From Synergistaceae bacterium (lineage in GTDB: Bacteria; Synergistota; Synergistia; Synergistales; Synergistaceae): a stretch of 9,619 nucleotides of DNA. A model generated the notes under the pieces. It had not been told where the DNA came from. It worked only from the letters and a program-made list of their open reading frames with translations, and made no database searches. This document shows, piece after piece, positions 1-6,058 of the stretch (positions are counted from its first letter, which is position 1; every line of letters starts with the position of its first letter). The stretch lies in NCBI GenBank assembly GCA_012728505.1, contig JAAYEY010000058.1:1-9619 (forward strand), read 5' to 3'. The translations under genes were made by a program, and so were the position numbers.

Positions 1-113
1 GCCATTGCTATCGGTTCTCCCTCGAACCCTTTCATGTTACTTCCGTCAAATGTAAATGTAACTTCCTTGCCGTGACGGAAATCAAGTATCGGGTGCTTCT
101 GTATCAGTTCCAT
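1..113 (-). CDS. (2Fe-2S)-binding protein, sarcosine oxidase alpha/HcnA-like N-terminus (partial)
   Basis: Only the first 37 codons are in the window; the gene runs off the left edge. The translation begins MELIQKHPILDF, followed by RHGKEVTFTFDGSN and GFEGEPIAMA. This is the opening strand pattern of the Fer2_4-type 2Fe-2S domain found at the N-terminus of sarcosine oxidase alpha, opine/octopine oxidase, hydrogen cyanide synthase HcnA and D-proline or hydroxyproline dehydrogenase subunits. In those enzymes the domain relays electrons from a partner FAD amine oxidase. The cluster cysteines would lie beyond the edge, so cluster binding is not seen directly. The start is the ATG at 111-113, with AAGGAGGGAG at 121-130 about 7 nt upstream. 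The gene reads away from the AT-rich region 114-642, which should hold its promoter. Family is fairly sure; the exact substrate cannot be told. Confidence 0.75.
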   Translation of the reverse strand, partial: MELIQKHPILDFRHGKEVTFTFDGSNMKGFEGEPIAM

Positions 114-250
114 GCCCTTTCTCCCTCCTTGTGCTTGTTAACACTTTAGATATAAAGTCTTGAAATATAAAGATATTTGCGCTTCCCTAAAGACAGGGAT
201 TATAAATAATTACTCTTAATTTGCAGACCCAGTCTGTCAGGAATAATACT

Positions 251-265
251 TTTGCATACTGCAAA
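251..265. repeat. Inverted repeat TTTGCA-N3-TGCAAA, possible operator
   Basis: Perfect 6-bp arms (251-256 and 260-265) flank a 3-bp centre, about 140 bp upstream of the 2Fe-2S gene start. The word TTTGCA recurs on the plus strand at 220-225, 397-402 and 611-616. The size and position suit a dimeric repressor or activator site for the 2Fe-2S gene, but no regulator is known and this is inference. Confidence 0.35.
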
Positions 266-333
266 CAAATAGAATGAACATTAATATAATACATGGAAAA
301 TTATTACATGAAAAACGATGATTACTCTTATTT

Positions 334-351
334 ACTATCGAAACTATCGAT
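334..351. repeat. Tandem 9-mer ACTATCGAA/ACTATCGAT
   Basis: Two adjacent copies of ACTATCGA (334-341 and 343-350) with a 9-bp period, in the AT-rich upstream region of the 2Fe-2S gene. It may be chance in low-complexity sequence or a small protein-binding repeat. Confidence 0.3.
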
Positions 352-424
352 ATATATTGTGCATTTTTTCTCAATTGTTCACGTTTTTTTAATAGCTTTG
401 CAACCATAAGTTTTTTGATCAGAG

Positions 425-442
425 TTTTGTTCTCTTTTGTTC
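425..442. repeat. Tandem TTTTGTTC pair at 10-bp period
   Basis: TTTTGTTC occurs at 425-432 and again at 435-442, one helical turn apart. A third copy lies at 635-642 beside the helicase stop, and a shorter TTGTTC at 375-380. Same-face spacing would fit a DNA-binding protein, but no function is established. Confidence 0.3.
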
Positions 443-591
443 ATCTTAAAAATGCCATCGACTCTCACGTTTTTGAGTAAAAGTAGCCTTGTTGTATGGA
501 TATGTATTACAAGCTGTCTGTGAGAGGCTTGTTTTTTGGCAATGTTTTAAAAAGAAGAATATGGACAGATTTTGATATATCGAAATATAAG

Positions 592-609
592 TTATTTTAA
601 TTAAAATAA
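592..609. repeat. 18-bp AT-only perfect palindrome
   Basis: TTATTTTAA followed directly by its reverse complement TTAAAATAA, about 35 bp beyond the helicase stop on its strand. With no G or C and no loop it would make a poor RNA hairpin. A DNA-binding site, or a weak contribution to transcript ending, is possible. Confidence 0.3.
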
Positions 610-628
610 TTTTGCAGGTGCGAAAAGG

Positions 629-643
629 AGAACATTTTGTTCT
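629..643. repeat. Inverted repeat AGAACA-TTT-TGTTCT at the helicase stop
   Basis: Perfect 6-bp arms (629-634 and 638-643) overlap the last base of the helicase stop codon. Read in the helicase direction the hairpin is followed by CCTTTTCG, a weak U-tract, so it could be a poor intrinsic terminator. It resembles a Firmicutes LexA box (GAAC-N4-GTTC), but the spacer is 5, not 4. Confidence 0.3.
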
Positions 644-2214
644 TACGTCTCTTGGGTAAGCTCTGTCATCTTTATCTGCTGAATCTTTTCTTCAAAACCA
701 AAAACTGAGGCATCTATTTGATTTATTACATAATCTATCTGATCCATGTGGGAAAAGTGATATTTTTCCGGCAGTCTATTTGCAAACCTCTTTACCTTAA
801 GAAGCGCTTGCAAATAATTCCTCTCGGTTTTACGCATAATCTCCGCAGTGGCCATTGCATCTGGAGAGACATGCTCAGCAAAAAGTGCTGCTATGGCAAT
901 GTTGGGTTCTGTATCCAGTTCATCACTCCATATGTCTGCAAGTATTTTGCGGACGTTTTTTCTGAATTTCTGGTCCTTTATCTCGTTAAGCATTCCCCTG
1001 ATAGTCCTGAGAAGCTCTTCTATCTCCTCAATTACTTTTTTGTAGCGGCGTGTTGGTAGGGAGAAATCTGCTATCATTTTAGCCTCAACTTCAATGGTTA
1101 TCTCCTGCTTAAGCAGTCTCCCTACAGCGGGCTGAAGAATTATCTTTGCCTCTTCGCACGGCATATCGAGAGTTTCGAGATAGAGAAGGCCTGTATCATA
1201 ATCGTGGTGTTCACATTTGCTTCTCGGAATGTATGTCACGTAGCCGGGGTTGAAAAAGCCTTTTCTGCCTGCCCTGCCCGCCATCTGCAGAAATTCATTC
1301 TTTGTCAGCGGACCATCAAAAAACTTTGCCATCTGACCGAAAACAACAGTCTGAGCCGGCAAGTTGACACCCAAAGAAAGAGCGTCAGTACCGACGACAA
1401 CATCGAGAATCCTTTCTCTAAAAGCCATTTCTACAAGTAGTTTTTCCTTGGGCAAGAAAGAACCTACGTAGATGCCGACACCTCTAAGCATAACTTCCGG
1501 CACATAAGTTACACCAAGTATCTCTGCTATTTTCCTTAGTCTGGCTCTCTGGTCACTGTTTATCTTCTGACGATACTTAGATATCTGTGCAGCCAACCAC
1601 TCCGCGCCTTTTTTTGAAAAAACAAAGACCAGCGCATCGTGTATCTTTGAAAATCGTACACCCTTCTTACGAAAGATAAGATCTGTCACCCTTTTGTCTG
1701 TCACAAAGAGAACGAAATCCCGCTGGGTCGTTTCTCTAAGATAGTTGCTTATCACATCAGGATTTCCGAATGTAGCTGACATCACAAGAAGATCGCTATC
1801 AAAGGACGTAGACCGCAATCCGTCTATGTAAGCTCTTGTCCTGTCAGGATCGTTAAAGATAAAATGAAATTCGTCTACTATTATCTTTTGCCCGGGAATA
1901 TTGGCATATTTGAGGGTGTATATCTCTTGTGTGCAGCAGAGGACCTTAGCTCCGGCATTTTTTTTGAAGTCACCAGTCTCAAGACCTACGTCAAATCCCA
2001 TAGACCTCAATTCCATATAGCGCTCATTTGAGAGAGCTTTTATTGGAGCGGTAAAAATCACTCTCCCCGAGGGCTCAGTGGGCAGACCGGATGCGTCCAT
2101 AAGTCCTGCCCAGACATATGCCACCCATGTTTTGCCGCTGCCTGTAGGAGCTGACAGGATTGCGCTTTTACTGCCTATTGCTTCGATTGCCTCATTCTGC
2201 CAGCTATAAAACAT
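643..2214 (-). CDS. Ski2-like superfamily 2 DExH-box helicase
   Basis: A 523-residue ATP-dependent helicase. Visible motifs in order: an aromatic/Gln entry (SWQ, 4-6), Walker A APTGSGKT (22-29), motif Ia with PIKALSNE (57-64), GLETGDF (77-83), DEFH as motif II (114-117), SAT (146-148), GTDALSLGVNLPA (275-287) and QMAGRAGRKG (310-319). PIKALSN and GVNLPA are typical of the Ski2/Mtr4/HelY group of RNA helicases; motif II is DEFH rather than DEVH. The protein is short beside HelY or Ski2 (roughly 900 residues or more) and seems to keep the two RecA domains plus a reduced helical C-terminus (about 375-523). ATG at 2212-2214 directly follows the TAA of the upstream GNAT gene, in the same frame, with no base between. 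No strong ribosome-binding site of its own is visible, so translation is probably coupled. Substrate, RNA or DNA, is not known. Confidence 0.88.
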   Translation of the reverse strand: MFYSWQNEAIEAIGSKSAILSAPTGSGKTWVAYVWAGLMDASGLPTEPSGRVIFTAPIKALSNERYMELRSMGFDVGLETGDFKKNAGAKVLCCTQEIYTLKYANIPGQKIIVDEFHFIFNDPDRTRAYIDGLRSTSFDSDLLVMSATFGNPDVISNYLRETTQRDFVLFVTDKRVTDLIFRKKGVRFSKIHDALVFVFSKKGAEWLAAQISKYRQKINSDQRARLRKIAEILGVTYVPEVMLRGVGIYVGSFLPKEKLLVEMAFRERILDVVVGTDALSLGVNLPAQTVVFGQMAKFFDGPLTKNEFLQMAGRAGRKGFFNPGYVTYIPRSKCEHHDYDTGLLYLETLDMPCEEAKIILQPAVGRLLKQEITIEVEAKMIADFSLPTRRYKKVIEEIEELLRTIRGMLNEIKDQKFRKNVRKILADIWSDELDTEPNIAIAALFAEHVSPDAMATAEIMRKTERNYLQALLKVKRFANRLPEKYHFSHMDQIDYVINQIDASVFGFEEKIQQIKMTELTQET

Positions 2215-2697
2215 TTATCCGCACAATCTAATCTTGAGTATCAGCAATGTTCTTTCCGTATTACCCATTTTTTGTATCTCTTCGCTTACTTTTTCGGCTC
2301 CCATATGCAGATAAAACTCCTCTACGTTTGGATCCGTTATAATGTTTAATTCTTCAGCTCCTACTGTCTCTGCCGTTTGACAGGCATGAAGAAACAGCTC
2401 TCCTCCTATACCGGTGCCAATATGCTCGAGAACCACCCACAAATGTTTGATCCACCATTTGGAATCATCCGAGAGTTCTATTGAATAAAAACCTATTATC
2501 TCTCCGGTATCTTCGTTCCTCGCAAGATAGGTAGGATTGTTTTCAACAAATTCGTATGTGATAGTCGAGAGCTCATCAAACTGACTCATCATCTCTGCCG
2601 GGTATTCCCAGTATTCCTTCGAACGCCAAGCAATATCGGAGAGAAGCTCAGCTTCCTCCGGTTCGGCAGGACGTATTCGAACCTCTCCATCCAGCAT
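2215..2697 (-). CDS. GNAT family N-acetyltransferase
   Basis: A 160-residue protein the length of a single GNAT domain, which transfers acetyl from acetyl-CoA to an amine. The N-terminus VRIRPAEPEEAELL (6-19) is the usual first strand and helix. Motif A is at about 86-104, where LWVVLEHIGTGIGGELF carries the pyrophosphate-binding loop in I-G-T-G-I-G form (the usual leading Arg/Gln position is His92 or Ile93). FYLHMGAEKV (128-137) is the common motif B. Start is ATG 2695-2697, with GGAGAAGGA at about 2705-2713 upstream. Its TAA stop abuts the helicase ATG in the same frame, so the two form a tight unit and may act together. The acceptor is unknown: a protein, a small molecule or an RNA base are all possible. 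No resistance-type signature is recognised. Confidence 0.85.
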   Translation of the reverse strand: MLDGEVRIRPAEPEEAELLSDIAWRSKEYWEYPAEMMSQFDELSTITYEFVENNPTYLARNEDTGEIIGFYSIELSDDSKWWIKHLWVVLEHIGTGIGGELFLHACQTAETVGAEELNIITDPNVEEFYLHMGAEKVSEEIQKMGNTERTLLILKIRLCG

Positions 2698-2891
2698 TTA
2701 TATATCCTTCTCCTTTTTTGATTCAGGACATTTTCAAACGTCTTTTAAATAATTCTGCAATCCAACTTAGACGCCTAAACAGGTATCTTTAGATGAGGTA
2801 CACGGGTAAATCTTTAATCAGATTCTACCATATAGAGCAAACAACCGGACCTTACTAACGGGCCTCTTTTTTATAAATATCCGTCCATAGT
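2698..2891. other. Intergenic region upstream of the GNAT-helicase pair
   Basis: This 194-bp gap between the M20 hydrolase stop and the GNAT start holds the GNAT ribosome-binding site (about 2705-2715) and presumably the promoter of the pair. A minus-strand TAGAAT-like -10 is present near 2822-2827 but lacks a good -35. An imperfect GGACC/GGGCC hairpin (2847-2864) followed by six T residues points to the plus strand, where no gene precedes it, so it is not called a terminator. Confidence 0.4.
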
Positions 2892-4505
2892 TTACTTAAC
2901 AGTTTCTGATATTTTTCTTATAGTGTATCGGAGCAGTTCAGGTAGAACATCAAGCGAATATCCGAGCCTCAGTCTCTCGGTTTTTTTATGCGCGTCTTCT
3001 CCGCTTGGCCCCAGGTTGATGACGGGCAAGCCCAAACATTGCATATCTTCAATTGGAATGCTGTATATTTGTCCCCATCCCGGCATGTTTTTTTCCAGCA
3101 CATTTGTCTCCTCGGGTTCTGTTCTCGCTCCGACGTAGCTCAGATCGCAAAGCCCCGCAAAAAGCTCCAACTCCTTCATCTCTATTCCGTATTTTTCCAC
3201 CAGATGATCTTTTACGCTGCGTACAGCAGCAACAGTCTGAATGTCCCGACTATCTTCAGTAAAGTCGGTTCGGAAGGGCAGCCATGGCGGTAAGAAAAAA
3301 CATATAGCGTAGGGACCTTCAATTTGTGCCATGTCAGCGATCTTGTCTACAATTGCCAAACCTCTATTTCTCATATCTCCCGGAGGCAGGCTCTCTATGT
3401 ATACAGAAAGCTCTTCATCAAAGTTCTCAGCAAAGTTACTGCACGCTATCTCTTTTATTTCGTCCAGCGTATAAATTTTGCCTCGGGGAACATAGAAGCT
3501 TTTGCCTTGGTAACCAATTGCGACAAGGCTCATGCAGGAATCTGTCAATTGAGCAAGGGTTTGATCGAGAGCATATTCTGCAATAACTTTCATGTGGGCC
3601 ATGACATCAGCCGGCGTATAGGTTGTAGTAAAAGCGTTGAAATAAGCATAAGCTCTGTCAGGTACAGTAACACTGTAACTTTTTTTGATTACTGACATAT
3701 CAAGGCATATCCATGAAGGCTCGCATTTCCCATTCAGCGGATCCGCAAGATGGGGGTTGCCCTCAGCGTAGGACACGATTCGTGAGACGGCCAGAGCTGA
3801 TGAAAACCCAGTATAGTAGTTACCAACATGAGAAGCACAGCCCCTGACATAGAAGCCCGGCATAATCTTCCCGAGCGTACCCAGAAATACTGCCGGCCCG
3901 CTTTCGCCTGAATAACCTGCTTCTCCGGGTTCTGTGTTTATAACTGTAAGAAAATCGGTGCCAGACTCTTTCATTTTACGGAGCACCGGCAGGACTCCTC
4001 TCATACCTGCAGACGCATTCTCTTCGTCCCCGACAAATGCGGCGACTATGTTTACGTCAAACAGCTCTCTGTCAGCTGCAAATTCTTCGATAATGTCGAG
4101 TTCAATAGCCAATCCGCACTTCATATCCATTGTTCCGCGCCCATATATTACATCTTCATTATCTCTGTTAAGCAGTTCTGTTATTTTCTTTACGTCGAAG
4201 GCAATCTTAGCCATCTCTCCATAAACACTTACGCCAACTACGTCATAATGTCCTATAAGAAGAATGGTCCTCTCCGTGGGCACGGAAGCGTTCACACGCA
4301 CTACCAATGAACCAAGCTTTTCACATGAACCCTCGAGCGGTGTTTCGATCCATATCAGGTGGTCTCTTCTATCTATAAAGTATTGAAGTTTCTCAAGTCT
4401 TTCTTTGATCCAGATTCCCGGCATGCTCTCACTGTCACTCTCTGTGACACTGGGGATAGACACAAGCTCTTCTATCATTTTTAATAAACGTTCTCTCCTG
4501 ATCAA
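2892..4505 (-). CDS. M20 family metallohydrolase, RocB-like
   Basis: A zinc-type amidohydrolase of the M20 peptidase clan, nearest to the RocB group of arginine-utilization proteins, which are also about 540 residues. Numbered from ATG 4520: GHYDVV gives metal ligand His91 and catalytic Asp93; RGTMDMK gives bridging Asp132; GDEENAS gives Glu166/Glu167; INTEPG gives Glu197; SGEDAHKKTE gives the late His511. SHVGNYYTGFSSALAVSRI (about 230-248) marks the dimerisation insert. The longest frame starts at ATG 4520, but no ribosome-binding site precedes it. GGAGG (4518-4514) lies inside that frame, 8 nt before a TTG (4505-4503), so I place the start there (537 aa). RocB's reaction is not settled; hydrolysis of an acylated or peptide-linked amino acid is the family expectation. 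Divergent from the CoA-transferase genes, with which it may share control. Confidence 0.85.
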   Translation of the reverse strand: MIRRERLLKMIEELVSIPSVTESDSESMPGIWIKERLEKLQYFIDRRDHLIWIETPLEGSCEKLGSLVVRVNASVPTERTILLIGHYDVVGVSVYGEMAKIAFDVKKITELLNRDNEDVIYGRGTMDMKCGLAIELDIIEEFAADRELFDVNIVAAFVGDEENASAGMRGVLPVLRKMKESGTDFLTVINTEPGEAGYSGESGPAVFLGTLGKIMPGFYVRGCASHVGNYYTGFSSALAVSRIVSYAEGNPHLADPLNGKCEPSWICLDMSVIKKSYSVTVPDRAYAYFNAFTTTYTPADVMAHMKVIAEYALDQTLAQLTDSCMSLVAIGYQGKSFYVPRGKIYTLDEIKEIACSNFAENFDEELSVYIESLPPGDMRNRGLAIVDKIADMAQIEGPYAICFFLPPWLPFRTDFTEDSRDIQTVAAVRSVKDHLVEKYGIEMKELELFAGLCDLSYVGARTEPEETNVLEKNMPGWGQIYSIPIEDMQCLGLPVINLGPSGEDAHKKTERLRLGYSLDVLPELLRYTIRKISETVK

Positions 4506-4513
4506 AAAAACCG

Positions 4514-4518
4514 CCTCC
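4514..4518 (-). promoter_or_regulatory. Ribosome-binding site that sets the M20 start
   Basis: GGAGG on the minus strand, 8 nt upstream of TTG 4505-4503. It sits just after the upstream ATG (4520-4518, sharing one base), so it cannot serve that ATG. This supports the TTG start. Confidence 0.6.
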
Positions 4519-4543
4519 ATGGATAAATTGAAAATTCACAATA

Positions 4544-4581
4544 TTGACAGATACTCTTGACATAATTCAAGGTTGCCTTGA
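4544..4581. promoter_or_regulatory. Candidate divergent control region of M20 and CoA-transferase genes
   Basis: Between the divergent starts lie two TTGACA words on the plus strand (4544-4549 and 4557-4562, 13 bp apart) and a perfect inverted repeat TCAAGG-TTG-CCTTGA (4567-4581). TTGACA is the sigma70 -35 consensus, but neither copy has a TATAAT-like hexamer at 16-18 bp, so the promoter itself is not placed. The inverted repeat has the form of a dimeric operator and could control both genes. Inference only. Confidence 0.35.
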
Positions 4582-4627
4582 GACTCTCTCCATCTTTAAA
4601 CAGATAATAAGGAGTGTAGCTGACAAG

Positions 4628-5335
4628 ATGACCAAACCTTTTATCAAACCAATAATAACCCCGGAGGAAGCAGCCGGCAAGGTAAAAGAAGGCACGACAG
4701 TAATGCTCGGCGGATTCAATTACGGCGGAGTGCCTTATACTATTATCGATGCACTGCATGACCAGGGGACAAAAAATATCAGGGTAATTAGCGTGGATGC
4801 AAGCCACTGCAATCCTAAAGTCCCGGAACCTGTAGGAGTAGCAAGACTTATCGTCAACAAACAGGTCAGCTCCATGGTCATATCTCACATGGGACTCAAC
4901 GCAGTGGCACAGGAGATGTTCTCTAAAGGTGAGATAGACATCGAACTCAATCCAATGGGGACCCTAGTCGAAAGAATAAGGACCGGAGGTGCCGGGCTCG
5001 GCGGGTTCCTTACTCCTACAGGAGTAAACACTGCTTATGAGAAAAATAGGCAAACTATCGAAATTGATGGAAAAAAATTTATCCTCGAGCGTCCTCTGAG
5101 GGCTGACATTGCTTTTATCAGAGCGTATAAGGCTGATGAAGCAGGCAACCTGATCTATTACGGGACAGGAAGAAATTTCAACCCTATTATGGCAACAGCC
5201 GCAGATATAGTCATCGCAGAAGTTGACGAGATAGTACCAATCGGAGAGATCGATCCTAACAACGTAGTAACTCCGGGAATCTTTATAGACGCACTCGTAA
5301 TAAAGGGAGGGAACGCCTATGCTGCCAGAACTTAA
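4628..5335 (+). CDS. CoA-transferase family I, subunit A (AtoD/PcaI-like)
   Basis: Alpha subunit of a heterodimeric 3-oxoacid/acyl CoA-transferase, cytoplasmic, which moves CoA between carboxylic acids. The predicted 235-residue protein has the subunit A layout: ITPEEAAGKVKEGTTVMLGGF (10-30), a strand-rich core, NPMGTLVERIRTGGAGLGGF with TPTGV (108-133, the family's oxyanion/GGAG loop region), and the closing VVTPGIFIDALV. The frame is open back to ATG 4544, but the family begins close to MTKPFIKP. ATG 4628 has AAGGAG at 4609-4614, spaced 13 nt, a little long; I prefer it to the upstream ATG, whose extension is unlike the family. It overlaps subunit B by 17 bp, so the two are co-translated. 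Acetoacetate, butyrate or another short acid could be the substrate. The sequence does not decide. Confidence 0.88.
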   Translation: MTKPFIKPIITPEEAAGKVKEGTTVMLGGFNYGGVPYTIIDALHDQGTKNIRVISVDASHCNPKVPEPVGVARLIVNKQVSSMVISHMGLNAVAQEMFSKGEIDIELNPMGTLVERIRTGGAGLGGFLTPTGVNTAYEKNRQTIEIDGKKFILERPLRADIAFIRAYKADEAGNLIYYGTGRNFNPIMATAADIVIAEVDEIVPIGEIDPNNVVTPGIFIDALVIKGGNAYAART

Positions 5336-5987
5336 AGAAAAAGAAGCCCGTGAAAGGATAGCTAAAAAAATAGCCGCTGACCTCGAAGACGGAGCCCTTG
5401 TAAATCTGGGGATAGGAATACCTCAGCTCATTCCTAATTTTATGCCAGAAGGTGTCAATATATACCTTCAGACAGAAAACGGAACCATTTTCGCAGGTCC
5501 GGCAGTAGATCCCAATGATTTGAGAGTAATTGATGCAGGAGGAGCACCAATATCTGTCTTGCCCGGGGGGGCCTTCGTATCCTCTGATGTGAGCTTCGGT
5601 ATCCTTCGTGGAGGACATATTGATGTAACTGTCCTTGGCGCCCTTCAGGTAGACGCAGAAGGCTGTCTCGCGAACTGGACTATCCCAAATGTCCGTACTC
5701 CGGGTATGGGTGGAGCAATGGACATAGTTGCTGGAGCAAAAAAGGTCTACATTGCGACGCGACATTTTGAGAAAAACGGAGGCTCTAAGCTTCTCGAAAA
5801 GTGCACACTGCCGCTAACAGGGTGCGGTGTCGTAGATGTAATCGTAACCGAGTACTGCCTCATAAGGAACATAAACGGCAAAATGGTATTGGAAGAAATT
5901 GTCGATGGCGTGGACCTCCTCGAGCTGCAAAGCAAAACTGAGATGCAAATGGAGATAAGTCCGAACTTAAAAATAATGAAATGCTAA
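5319..5987 (+). CDS. CoA-transferase family I, subunit B (AtoA/PcaJ-like), catalytic
   Basis: Beta subunit, 222 residues, the normal size. It carries the active-site Glu in QTENGTIFAGP (Glu53), which forms the glutamyl-CoA thioester; the usual SENG is TENG here. Other family marks are LVNLGIGIPQLIPNF (27-41), DAGGAPISVLPGGAFVSSD in the middle, and GMGGAMDIVAGAKKV (about 130-144). The start ATG 5319 has GGGAGG at 5305-5310, 8 nt upstream and inside the end of subunit A. The two genes overlap by 17 bp in different frames, the standard arrangement for this enzyme. Transcription should end at the hairpin just downstream. The presence of both subunits with the catalytic Glu indicates a working enzyme. 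The acid partner is not readable from sequence. Confidence 0.92.
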   Translation: MLPELKEKEARERIAKKIAADLEDGALVNLGIGIPQLIPNFMPEGVNIYLQTENGTIFAGPAVDPNDLRVIDAGGAPISVLPGGAFVSSDVSFGILRGGHIDVTVLGALQVDAEGCLANWTIPNVRTPGMGGAMDIVAGAKKVYIATRHFEKNGGSKLLEKCTLPLTGCGVVDVIVTEYCLIRNINGKMVLEEIVDGVDLLELQSKTEMQMEISPNLKIMKC

Positions 5988-6013
5988 CATTGCATACTAT
6001 TTAAGCCCAAATT

Positions 6014-6053
6014 AAAGCAGGAGTCGGGAAATCATGTCCGCTCCTGCTTTTTG
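6014..6053 (+). terminator. Intrinsic terminator after CoA-transferase B, possibly bidirectional
   Basis: A perfect 10-bp stem AAAGCAGGAG (6014-6023) with CTCCTGCTTT (6041-6050), further helped by CGG/CCG in the loop, then a run of T. It ends the plus-strand CoA-transferase transcript. The FGGY kinase stop (6059-6061, minus) is just beyond, and on the minus strand the same stem is followed by TTTAATTT, so it may end both convergent transcripts. Confidence 0.85.
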
Positions 6054-6058
6054 TATAT

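Larger units (their letters stand above)
114..642. other. AT-rich intergenic region, no convincing gene
   Basis: About 530 bp without a supported gene, lying downstream of the helicase and upstream of the 2Fe-2S protein gene, both on the minus strand. Hand counts of four 60-base rows (301-480 and 541-600) give roughly 18-33% G+C, clearly below the flanking genes. It contains a perfect inverted repeat TTTGCA-TAC-TGCAAA (251-265), a tandem 9-mer (334-351), a tandem TTTTGTTC pair (425-442), an 18-bp AT palindrome (592-609) and a short inverted repeat at the helicase stop (629-643). TATAAT-like words occur on the minus strand (for example 199-204), but none has a good -35 partner, so no promoter is placed. 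One 56-codon frame (237-407, minus) has no ribosome-binding site and is not called. Confidence 0.6.

Noticed and set aside
237..407. 56-codon minus-strand frame beginning MVAKLLKKREQL and ending with a hydrophobic stretch
   Set aside because: No ribosome-binding site precedes the ATG, it lies in AT-rich repeat sequence, and it resembles no family I know. A small membrane peptide cannot be excluded.
629..643. LexA-like box GAAC...GTTC at the helicase stop
   Set aside because: The spacer is 5 bases rather than the 4 of Firmicutes LexA boxes, and it lies at the end of a gene rather than at a promoter.
2847..2872. GGACC/GGGCC hairpin followed by six T residues
   Set aside because: Only 4 of 5 pairs form, and it would act on the plus strand, where no gene ends. 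The M20 transcript reads the other way.
4544..4628. 28-residue N-terminal extension of CoA-transferase A from ATG 4544
   Set aside because: The extension is unlike the family and overlaps the TTGACA words and inverted repeat; ATG 4628 follows AAGGAG.
4502..4888. 128-codon minus-strand frame across the start of CoA-transferase A
   Set aside because: It is antisense to a well-supported gene and has no recognisable domain.
5283..5765. 160-codon minus-strand frame inside the CoA-transferase genes
   Set aside because: It is a shadow of subunit B, rich in Ser/Cys/Tyr and without family similarity.
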